From contig NC_054085.1 in the NCBI RefSeq assembly GCF_017562075.2, positions 31,993,039 to 32,057,038 of the forward strand: a DNA stretch of 64,000 nt, given 5' to 3'. The stretch is from Anopheles merus. Taxonomy: Eukaryota; Arthropoda; Insecta; Diptera; Culicidae. A model generated the notes under the pieces. The model had not been told where the DNA came from and did no database searches. It worked only from the letters and a program-made list of their open reading frames with translations. Shown here piece after piece: positions 37,248-46,753 of the stretch (the stretch's first letter is position 1; each line of letters begins with the position of its first letter). The translations under genes and the position numbers were made by a program.

Positions 37248-38533
37248 ATCTCCGCAATGGCCTACGCAAGTCCATCTGCTGCTTTGACTCAATCAAATTG
37301 TCATGCGCCCCTGCGGCAACTGCTTTTTTGCCCATCGATGCCTCCCAGCGTCTTGGAGATGTTTCAGCGCCAACATTGACCAAAAAAAAAAAGACGCCCA
37401 CCTTAGGGGTTGTTACATTGCTCGTTTTGCTTTGGAGGGCCTACTGGGCGAAGCTGGGAAACCCCCGCGCATGGCACGAAAATACCAATGGTGAAACAAA
37501 ATCCCAAAAAAGCATCCCCCAAGCGCACAACTCAACTGGAGAATACGGGGAAAATTGCTAAATCAAACAAAAATCAGTTGATGCTATGGTTCTGCCCCAG
37601 CCCTCACCCACCACGGGCCCACGAGCACGTGGCTCGGCGCACCTTTTTCAGTCTGTTTTGTTGCAGCCGTGCGACCGTGCTGCGTTCCGTAAAGCGTTTT
37701 AAATTCTCGCAATCGTATGCTTTGCCGAAAGGGTTTCGATTTTATTCGTGGACCCTGCTCATCTGCTCAAACCCCTTTTCTCCATTCTCATCTTCTACAC
37801 CCTTTTGCCCACCCCCCCTCCCCCATTCATACGTATTCATCGAAAGTCATCGAGCTGGAAAAACAGCAGCATCAATCGAACACTCGATTTCCGATCAGCC
37901 CGTGAAGAGTGCCGTGTGCGGAGCGCTTTCTTCTCACGCGCCCAACGATTCCGCCCATACCAAGACAAAAACGCTTCTATCGTTTCTCGGAATCATAAAA
38001 CATATGGTATAACACACACATACACACACATCGTATTGCACAAATTTTCTCACAAACAAAACAAAAACCATGAAAAGCTCGCTTACTTTTCCGTGCAAAG
38101 CATTTGATGCGGCGATGCATAAAATTGTATCATACAAATAATCTGCCTGTTACGTTTGCGTGTTCGTGTGAGCGCTTTTCACTATCTATTTTTCGCACGA
38201 ATGCGGGCGGAATTCGACAAATTGGCCACTGAATGTCAATGAATTTTAATTAGCCCCCTCCCCCAGCGGAATGGATTGTTAAAATTTCATCCGCATCTGC
38301 CCACGCGGTACAAACGCGCATTGCAACGGGAAAGTGAGTGAAGCGCACTGAATCACTGATACCCTTTTCGCAGTTATGTTTCAGGTGTCAGCCATTTGTC
38401 CGGCGCGCCTTTGTTGGGTGCAGATAATGATGTGCATTTCCGGACAGGTGCTGTTGAACTGCCAGTTTGGGTGGTCGGTGGGTGTTCCAGTTATTGTGTT
38501 ACTACTTCTAGACACCCATAGTTTACCCAGTAA

Positions 38534-38699
38534 AATTAATTAATAAGCGCATTTGTAGTGAAAGTTTCCATTTTGTCATAAATTAATTACACCAATAAAG
38601 GTTGAGATTACATTGTCATATTATTGTGGGAATCGTTTCTATTGTACATAAAATGTAAGCGTCCAATTAATTAAAACACGTTCTATCGCATTTTAATTA
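38534..38699. promoter_or_regulatory. Cluster of homeodomain-type TAATTA/TTAATT sites
   Basis: Four AATTAA-containing motifs lie at about 38534-38543, 38580-38589, 38664-38673 and 38692-38699, with another near 38240. Such clusters occur in insect enhancers bound by homeodomain proteins. In AT-rich DNA they are also expected by chance, so the enhancer reading is tentative. Confidence 0.2.
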
Positions 38700-39353
38700 G
38701 AAATTCCTATTATCTGTTTGGACAATTGAACGAGTAGTTTAAATAGCTCTCTAAAAACTTCTGCTAGGAAATATAACTATTTTTTACACTATTTTTTACT
38801 TTTTCACGAAGTAGGACCCTTTTTAGCTTCTTTTAATTGCTATTATTTAATCATATTTCATTAGCTTACTGCATACTGCATACGGATTTAAGCCTTTGTG
38901 TCAGCTTTATCATTGAGATTACTGGTGTTGTCTGTTATAGATACACTCTGAGCTACTTCAAATATGATTTTTCCTTACCTAAATTTACAAAAAAAATATT
39001 CACATATTCGTTTTTATCTGTTCCATATTTATTTGACTGCATTAAAGCCATTCGTTCGTACAGATAAAATAATAGGGACGTGTTCTCAACGTCCCCAGGA
39101 AACGTCTGTATTAATGCATCTTGTATGACTTTCTGTTAATCTTCCGTATTTACAAGGTTTCCCACCATTCTCGCTGGTTAGTAGGTTAAGTGCATCGCGC
39201 AAACATTTGCCATTGCCTCCATCCACATGCAAAAAGTGCATAAAAATGTGCTATATTCTGCAACCGCACTCCACAACGAATCATTTCTTTTTGGGCTTCA
39301 TTACACATTAATAACAACAAGACTGCATCGTAAATGATAAACAAAAACTCCAA

Positions 39354-39369
39354 ACACACACACACACAC
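39354..39369. repeat. (CA)8 microsatellite
   Basis: Eight CA units. Confidence 0.8.
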
Positions 39370-39780
39370 CCACCTTCACAGATAATGTCCACTCGACAAA
39401 ACCACTCCACCACCGTCAACCGGACACTTAAGCGGTGTCGTTTTGTGTGCGTGCCCTGCGTCCAAAAATGGGAAAATCATTAAGCAAGCGCTCGATTTTT
39501 ATGGTCAACATCAATAAATCGACACCAAATCGGCACACGTGGAACCGTGCCCGTCATTGATAAGACTCGTTCGGGTGGCTCGTTCGGTGGAAGAAAAACG
39601 ACAACAACAAAACCCGCCCCAATCTCCACCTAAACCTACGAAAAACGCGCGCGCGCGCCCAGGCCCTTAACGAGCGTCATTAAAACGTTGTGAACATGTC
39701 GTTCACATCGTTCCTTTACCGGCTGGGGCCCCTGTGCCTGTCTGGCGCACATTTAGTAATGAGGAAAGGATCACACAAAG

Positions 39781-39797
39781 CACACACACACACACAC
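39781..39797. repeat. (CA)8 microsatellite
   Basis: Eight CA units. Confidence 0.8.
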
Positions 39798-40172
39798 CGA
39801 CACGCTCCTTTCGACATGGGATTGTGGTTGCGCGAAATTAATATCTCGTTCACCGGCCCCAAAATACGGTCCGTCCACAAGTGTGCCCACAAATAGCCAC
39901 ACACAGGCCGCACGAGCCCACGAGCCTGGCGATAGGACGCCGATCGAGTTCCGCTGCCAGTGCCAAAAATAGTTAATCATTCCACCTTCCGCCTTCCGAA
40001 CACCGGTACCAAACCAGCTATAACCGGTTTGTAAAATGTAGGAATTTAATTAAATCCTTACGTGTACGAGGGACGCGGGTCCTTCGACCGTTTGCCCGAA
40101 CGGACGCACGTCACCGCAGCGTTCGTCGCGTAATGAATGTTTGTTCAATCGCGCTTCAACAACAACAAAAAA

Positions 40173-40188
40173 AACACACACACACACA
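40173..40188. repeat. (AC)8 microsatellite
   Basis: Eight AC units following a CAA-rich stretch. Confidence 0.8.
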
Positions 40189-41959
40189 AAACTACCCCGC
40201 CATCGACATTGGCCTGAAAAGAACTTTGCCCGTGCTGTATGACCTTAATGGTTTACCATCATTAGCTGCTGCTGCCATTTCGGTCCATTTTAGGTGGCCC
40301 GGCCCCTGTCCCGAATCGTGTCCACTTAGGGAGAACTAATTTTGGAATTATAATTTTATATTACCGGCCACCAGCAGCGTACCAGCGCGGTGAGTGTCGT
40401 CACCAAATCGCTCTCTCCGAGTAGCCGATTTGCTTTTGAGTGACTGGGTAGAGTGGCCAGTCCGTGTGTTTTTTTTTTCTTCTTTCAATTAAATGTCATA
40501 ATTGAAGAAAACGACCCCCCTGATGGAACAGCACAACGGTACGCCAAGTCCACCATGTACCTTTTTTGGTCTTATTTAATGTCGTGTTGACTACATCGGG
40601 TTAATGTCCGACAAGTACTACCACGTTTACTTCCCCCTTTCCACCTGTCGCAGCTTTATGTGTGTTTGTGGATGATGGCACTGTAATGACTACGGCAACG
40701 TCGAATTAATACACTGAAGATGACGTCTATCACATCGACCAGAAGGACGAGTTCGATACGTTCATTTGCGGTGAATGGCAAAAGAAGAGAGAGAGGGAGA
40801 AAAAATCTAACCCAGCACAAATTAATCGATTCCTGCAGCGAAAGTAAACGAGTCTGTCACCGCTTGCATGATGTAGCAGCAGCCAGCGCGTGGGGGTTTA
40901 TCCGGTTTATCTTGCCTCGATGATCCTATCACGTTTCAAACGCATGCACTAAGTAAAGGTGTCACTTGCTGTGGGTTGGCATTTTGCTTCGTGCTTTCCT
41001 ATCCCATTACTTTATAATGGAATATCTTTGGTTCCTAGAACTGGTCGAATCTTCTGCCTCTGCCTGGGCTAGAGCCTCCTAACTCCATTCTTAACCGTGG
41101 GCGACCGCTTTCGATCAACAAGTCATGAATATACTAGGCTTAGGTGGGCGCAAGGCTCCTTGCAGAAAAGGTGGTTTCGTTTGCAACCTACGCCTAAAAT
41201 GCCGCTCAATTTCGGCAACAGCTCGGAATCGAATTGAGAGTGGGTTTTATTGTCGTTTTTTTTGTAATGAAAAAATCGATGGATAATGATTTGTTCTAGA
41301 ATACAGTCCACAGCTATTTCAACTATTCACTATAATATGTATTCACTATTGGAAGGCACTTATATTGAATCAATCAACTCGAAATATTCTTCAATCAGAA
41401 ATATTTAAACCTACCAAATAAGAATTTAAATGCACTTTTCAAGAGTTATTCATGCCAACCTACCACCCTAGTAAGATCTCCGAAATTTGTAACTAATTAT
41501 TAAGCGGAATTTGTTCTCAATGTTCAATGCCACAATACCTACATGCCAGTAGACGCCAATGCCTTGAAGATCCAAACCGAAAGGTTCAATTAAAAAGGGT
41601 CAAATGTGATAAGAGTGGAATTAAAAAAAAAGTCAGAACTTGCCAAAATGATTCCACTAACTTCAAATGTTAACTAGCATACAATCCAAATCTTCCTTCA
41701 AATGCCATACAACACACACGTTGTTATATTGGTCTGATAGGGCTTACGAGCCATATTCTCTAGGCGATTAATCAATCCCTTCCAAGAAGGGGCGGCCCAG
41801 CTTAACAAGAATCTTGAAGGGCAGTAGCAGATGGAAAGGCTTGTCTTTCAATTTGGTAAGCCTTACAAGTTGTACTCATTGGCTCGCTAGTCTCATTTCT
41901 TATCCATACAATCCCTTATCAATTTTTGTCAGCTGTATGCCATGCTGATTTTCAGCACA

Positions 41960-42300
41960 GGTAGAGAAACTAGATACTATGAAACTTTACGGAAAAGTTG
42001 GCATATTGTTTTGTTGTATCAAAATCAGTTTAACGAGAAACAATTATTAACATCAGAAAGAAATCCTTGGAATTGGAAACATACATTAGAGCTACGCACA
42101 GGAAAATACATCTTGAAGTCATCCGTGTATAGTAGAACCGGGCAGTCAGGTACTATGCGAACAATGGCATTGATAAATAGATTAAATAAGAGAGGCCCTA
42201 AAAAGCTGTCTAGAGGAACTCCAGATATGCTGCTAAATTCCTTACAGATGCAGTTCTCAATGTGATTAATATATGAAACCAATCTAACTTATCATGGTAT
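41960..42300 (-). pseudogene. CR1/jockey-like LINE, reverse transcriptase core fragment
   Basis: On the minus strand, from 42300 downwards, a DKLDW stretch near 42290 is followed by RLVSYINHIENC, then SGVPLDSFLGPLLFNLFIN (motif B, usually SGVPQGS.LGPLLF) and LLYTDDFKMYFPV, where the catalytic YADD box is altered to YTDD. Beyond 42025 the frame has stops but still resembles the 'LN..K...F.RK' segment after the catalytic box. A mutated catalytic box, missing flanks and stops show an old dead copy. It covers an earlier part of the enzyme than the other LINE relics and is not their continuation. Confidence 0.65.
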
Positions 42301-42891
42301 ACGTTTTACAGACATAAAAAGTATGCTCCACAATTCCAAAAGTAATTCAATACACATCACACAACAAACCACAAACCTACCCACGTACAGATTACAATGC
42401 ATTAGTTAATGTGAAACACATCTGATTTGTTCGTTTCCCTGCCTCATCCAACACGGCCTCATCGATGATCGTACACTACCCACCTTGTACCAGCTGCACA
42501 CGCTGCTAGCCACGCTTCAAAGCTCGCGGTAACGATATCACAATCACCGCTTGATTGTAATAATAAGCCTCCGTCCGTTGGGTTAATTTCGCGTTCAAAA
42601 ACCGCTACCCGCCCAACGTTTCCCGACCAGATGCCAAACGATGGCCAGAAAGCCATCACAACCCGACCGGCCTGCGAATCATCACATTTCCAGTCACGAC
42701 CTATCACGGGCTGCGGTTACAGCATGTAAATTACGACCAAATAATTAATCACCCCGCATAAATGCATGAATCAACTGGTACGCGCAAGCTGGTAAATACG
42801 CACCGGTGTTCTGCGGTGTTCTGCCGCTAATGGTTATGTTTTAAACCCCGTCCCAGCGTACTCCTCTAATTGCACCGGTGGGAATACGGGA

Positions 42892-42903
42892 GGGGGGGGG
42901 GGG
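42892..42903. repeat. G12 homopolymer
   Basis: About twelve consecutive G following GGGA. Confidence 0.8.
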
Positions 42904-43541
42904 CAGGGACAAATCACCTTGTTTCAATGTTGTTGTTGTTGTTGTCGACCTCTCGCTACAGCACAGCAGAAAAGCATCAGGTTTAACAAACTTACAGATT
43001 CCTCCCCCTTTCGACTGTGCTCGGGTACCGCGCCCGATACATGTGTCCCGCGAGACTGCCGGCGAGCGGGGAGCGAACGACGAAGGGTTGCGCGTGAATC
43101 GTGCATGGTGTATTTAATTAAGAAACCACAGTCACACTAATTCGCGGTTTTAACTTGCAAATGCTGCGAGACATCGGGCAGGTTCGAGGGGGAGAAAAAA
43201 CGGAACCGGTGTCGTTTGCAAAAATTAAGCGCAAATTCCGCGGAGCAAGGAAACCTAACGCCGGCGCTGGGGGAAGATCCCACTATATTACGGCACCCGG
43301 GAAAAGCTTCCCCTGTCCTACTCCTGGATGGTGGAATTTTACGCACCTTTCGTGGCAGGCAGTTCTGCCGTCGCACTGGGCCCTTTTGTAAATGCAAAAC
43401 ACGGTGCCCCTTCGCCAGCGCCACCATAGTCTCTCAGCTCATTGCCAGGCGTGGCCAGGTGGCCGGATGGTGTACCCCATCCGAGCGGTGTCTTTCGGAG
43501 AGCGGGGCGTGAACCAGCGGCTCAATTACACAGCACTTGAT

Positions 43542-43549
43542 TGACGTCA
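43542..43549. promoter_or_regulatory. Perfect CRE palindrome
   Basis: TGACGTCA in the context GATTGACGTCAGCC. No linked gene. Confidence 0.3.
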
Positions 43550-44227
43550 GCCAAATTTCACTGCGGCACTTTTCAGTGCCAGCGCAAAACTTTCCTGATT
43601 AACTCGCGGGAAAGAGGCGTCGCGGGCGGAGCACAAGGGTGCGGAGCACGGGATAAGGCTCGCATTGCCCCCACCGATGGCGCATAGCACGGTACGTGGC
43701 TGGCCTATAGTGTAGGTAGGTTTATGGAGGGCGCTAGCGCCTAACATCATTATGATTGAGCGCGCTTGATACGGTGCTTTGATTTCGATGTACGACGGTC
43801 CTGCGGAACTCTCCGCTACCTGTCGGTTCAATGGTCGACAATCATTTCATCTCACCCATGTAAATGTTGAAGTGGAAAATTTTGAAATCCTTCTAGCTTC
43901 GGTGCATGGAAGGGAACGGGGTGTAAGGGTAGAGGGAAGAGGATGAAGTTCAAAGAATTCCACAGACCTTTGGCTTTGCACTGTAGAGTAAAAATAGATG
44001 AACATTTGGTTAAAATTACTGTTAAGCATAGAGTGTAATGACCTTTTAAGTCAAACCCTTGTAATAATTATATGGTAACAGGCTCTTATCGTCTATGAAA
44101 CAAAACACCTTTTCAACAACCAGAACCAAATGAACAAGTCTTATGCTACGTGCTTAATGTGTGGGAAAAAATCAAACATTCCCGCGAACGAATTTCTTTA
44201 TAATATTTTGAGACAATACATGAGTAA

Positions 44228-44401
44228 TACAGTTTCATTTTAACTCGTACAACTCAACAACATGCCCGCATTGGGTTCAAGCCTAGAATGGACCGTCACC
44301 TGGTAGCAAGGACTGACTATGGTTCCGTTTTACTGAATTAAATCTCGAAAGCGTATACAAAGATCGGCATGTCTGCCTGTCAAGTAGAAGAAAAAGAAGA
44401 A
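44228..44401 (+). mobile_element. tRNA-derived SINE (group B)
   Basis: The head includes AACTCGTACAACTCAACAAC and a B box GGTTCAAGCCT (about 44274-44284) that fits GGTTCRANYCC. The A box is eroded. The body (GGACTGACTATGG, CTGAATTAAATCTCGAAAGC, AGATCGGCATGTCTGCC) matches the other group B copies, and the end is AAGTAGAAGAAAAAGAAGAA, a typical A/GAA tail. It is the best-preserved 3' end in group B. Confidence 0.75.
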
Positions 44402-44739
44402 TTTTTCATTTTGGAGAATTTTTTTAACCATTGAATATGATTTCTTTTGACAATTAACTTAAATTTTTAATTGTAAAGAAACAAAATAGATCATGTCAAA
44501 TCAGTGCAACTTGCTCCAAAAACTGTCATCGTAGTAATACTGTGTAGATAAAAAAATCCGCCAAAGTTGATTACCATACATCTCGCGAACAAACTGTGTG
44601 GGAACAAACAACTACACTTAAGTGACTTAGCTAAGCGCCTGCAAGTATGGAATATAAGTTGTTAGAAAATGTGTTTCCCAGTCCTGTTCATAGCTTTCAA
44701 TATAATTTATGCGAGATTTTTTTCTTTCGGCTCAACAAG
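44402..44739. other. AT-rich spacer
   Basis: No gene. It may contain further eroded 3' sequence of the minus-strand LINE relic that follows. Confidence 0.35.
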
Positions 44740-45345
44740 AGATAGATGTAAAATACAATAATATCTTATATGCTAAAACTAATGCTAATAGACACTCATA
44801 CAATCTAAAAACGAAGGCCCTCATTGGGACTAATAGTGGCAAGTTAGAATCAAAATTAGAGTAGTTATAATTGAAACGTGCGTGCCATAGCAGATATTGG
44901 TTTATTTGATGCGTAATTATTATTGTGGCGCTCAGGCAAATCACTTTTGTCTTTTCCCGACGATTTTCTAAGCTTCAAGCTTTTAGCTTTAATTTCTAAG
45001 CTAAACCTAGTAGCAAGCACCTCAATTTACAGGGAATCTCAGAACTGTTTGGCCTACATAGAAGTCGTATAGCATGTCTAGTCATACGTTTTTGAACCTT
45101 TTCAATTCGTTTTATCAAGCGATCTGCATAAGGACATCACACTACAGAAGAGAACTTCAATATAGAATGAACGTGACTGACAAATACCAATGAGGTACAC
45201 ATAAGATCATTGAATTCACTCATTATTTTACGTGCCAATAAAAAAAGGCCTATTGGCTCTGCTTATTATATCATCGTAGTGGTCACGCATTGATAATTTG
45301 TCGTTCTTGATCCCAGTCTGGTATAACGTCAGCCCAAGGGATGAT
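44740..45345 (-). pseudogene. CR1/jockey-like LINE, C-terminal fragment
   Basis: Minus-strand translation, allowing frameshifts and stops, gives a LSMRDHYDDIISRANRPF stretch (about 45230-45290), then LVFVSHVHSILKFSSVV, then RLIKRIEKVQKRMTRHAI and LLCRPNSSEIPCKLRCLLLGL, ending with SLENRREKTKVIF near 44940. These match in order the 'DLGV..D..L.F..HYD.I...A.R.LGF', 'S.VRSILEY.SVVW.PY', 'RIERVQKRFTR.A.R.LPW' and 'LGL.SLE.RR' blocks of CR1/jockey-type elements. At least two frameshifts are present. Below 44940 the match fades, so the lower limit is approximate. It is distinct from the 42-kb relic and from the plus-strand copy at 35 kb. Confidence 0.6.
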
Positions 45346-45552
45346 TACAGGATTAAAGGTAATTTTATAATGCCCTGCCGCTGTATCGTGTGTTTTGTTA
45401 CATGTGTAAGGTGCTTTATTACACTTTGTACCACTACTCGAAAAAGGCGACTGGCTGCAATTACCTAAAAATACATTCGCAGCTTGCGTATTTATAAGAA
45501 CTTGGAAAACATTTTTAGCCACATTTAAATTGTACACTCTCCCAGTGTGCAT
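45283..45552 (-). other. Unassigned 89-codon ORF next to LINE relic
   Basis: An ATG-started frame preceded by an in-frame TAA and ending at TGA. The predicted peptide has four cysteines, is rich in Asn, Thr and Ser (for example NTQAANVFLGNCSQS, KCNKAPYTCNKTHD) and ends with VIIPWADVIPDWDQER. I recognise no family, and it has no signal peptide or clear transmembrane segment. It overlaps the 5' side of the minus-strand LINE relic in another frame. It may be part of an inserted element or a chance frame. Confidence 0.25.
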
Positions 45553-45770
45553 GAATTATGATGAAGGCTACATGCAAAGACTCGTATCCGAGAGCAGCTG
45601 CTTACGCTGTCCAATCGTCACACACGTGACAGTGAATAGCTTGATGTTCCATGAACGCACACCAAGCATCGCTTGGCCAATCCTTGCTGGCAATCGCAGC
45701 AATCACAATAGGCTACGAGCTGAGGAAAGGGGGTAACTGTGAAATGTAAGTGTGCATGTGTGTGTCTGTC

Positions 45771-45795
45771 TGTGTGTGTGTGTGTGTGTGTGTGT
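45771..45795. repeat. (TG)12 microsatellite
   Basis: Twelve TG units, preceded by interrupted TG and TCTG units. Confidence 0.9.
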
Positions 45796-45960
45796 ATCCT
45801 GGAATCAGTCAGCTTTCTTAACCCCCTCCAATCCCCCGAAACATACATACCAGATTGATCCGGCTCCGGGCATACCACGCGGCAAGATAGACCAAGCACC
45901 CGACTCGGAACACGCACGTGCTGTGCCATCATGCTCGGTGACATTAATAGACGAAGCTAT

Positions 45961-45978
45961 CCCCCCCCCCCCCCCCCC
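45961..45978. repeat. C18 homopolymer
   Basis: Eighteen consecutive C, the longest mononucleotide G/C run in the window. It is prone to length error in both replication and sequencing. Confidence 0.9.
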
Positions 45979-46658
45979 TCTGTTCGACCGTACCCATGGC
46001 ATGGGAATGTCACAGCACGAGCTGGTATGCTGTAATAGTTATGCCCTTTTCTGTTCGTCAGCCGCTCGTACCGAATGCTCGAAATCGTTTAATGAAAACG
46101 ATTATGATGAAACCGGTACCGTACCGACGGCGGGACGAGCTTCCAGCTCGAGCCGAATAGTTCGCACCAACGCCTCCGTTCTTCGCACAAAGACACACAC
46201 ACACACACAGTAGTTAGCTGGAACACACTGCACCACAATTACCAATCGTTTCACGTTCAATTGAAACGCACCCACGGATGTAAGAGCTTTATCCCTCTTA
46301 ACTCTTCCACTCTGCTCGAGTAGCGAGGATCGTCCGCTTCCGTGGGACGCTGTGCAGTACGTGCCACAGGCAGCGAACACGTCGCAACTGCCAGCTCGAA
46401 CACAGTCAATATTTTATTTAGCCTCTAAGTAACATTTGTTTCCGGCACGTGTGCGTCTTCGATTCGATTACGCCTTCAAGTAGGCGACGGGCGGCGCGCG
46501 TATCGATAGCAACGCTCACTTGTACCTTCTCATTCTGTAGTTGCACTTTGCGCAAGTGTGCTTAAATATTATCGTGGTGCTTTGTCTGCACATATAAACC
46601 CCGATTCGATTGTTTGCCCATTTACTTATACCTATTACCTTCTTTCATTTCGTTTCAG

Positions 46659-46753
46659 GTTGTGTACCAGCGCAGGTCCAAAAGTCAGTGTTTGTTAACT
46701 ACGCTTTTGCGGTGCAATTTATAACACTGCTAACCACACTCCGAGGGCACCAG
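46659..46753 (+). other. Candidate internal exon, 95 bp
   Basis: A pyrimidine-rich acceptor (CTTTCATTTCGTTTCAG, AG at 46657-46658) and a donor (CAG|GTGAGC, GT at 46754) bracket 95 bases that are open in one frame. The frame encodes a segment including QVQKSVFVNYAFAVQ that I do not recognise. A TATAAA at 46593 lies upstream. Acceptor-donor pairs at this spacing arise by chance, and 95 bases open in one of three frames is unremarkable. Confidence 0.15.

Larger units (their letters stand above)
36034..41959. other. Non-coding block, simple repeats and homeodomain-site cluster
   Basis: 36.05-36.8 kb is AT-rich. 37.0-38.2 kb is GC-richer with a C13 run and chance frames up to 200 codons. 38.2-38.7 kb carries several TAATTA-type motifs. 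39.3-40.2 kb has CA runs and a short alternating CG stretch (about 39645-39659). 41.3-41.95 kb is AT-rich and precedes a LINE relic. No gene is supported. Confidence 0.45.
42301..44227. other. Non-coding block, GC-richer
   Basis: Chance frames only. It holds a G12 run, a 10-bp tandem duplication (GGTGTTCTGC twice, about 42805-42824), a TTG repeat near 42930 and one perfect CRE. From 43.85 kb it turns AT-rich. Confidence 0.45.

Noticed and set aside
37410..38012. Plus-strand frame of 200 codons
   Set aside because: Low-complexity Ser/Pro/Phe composition from pyrimidine-rich DNA and no domain.
41105..41120. Motif similar to the 13-base doublesex splicing repeat
   Set aside because: Two mismatches to the consensus and only one occurrence, whereas functional elements have several.
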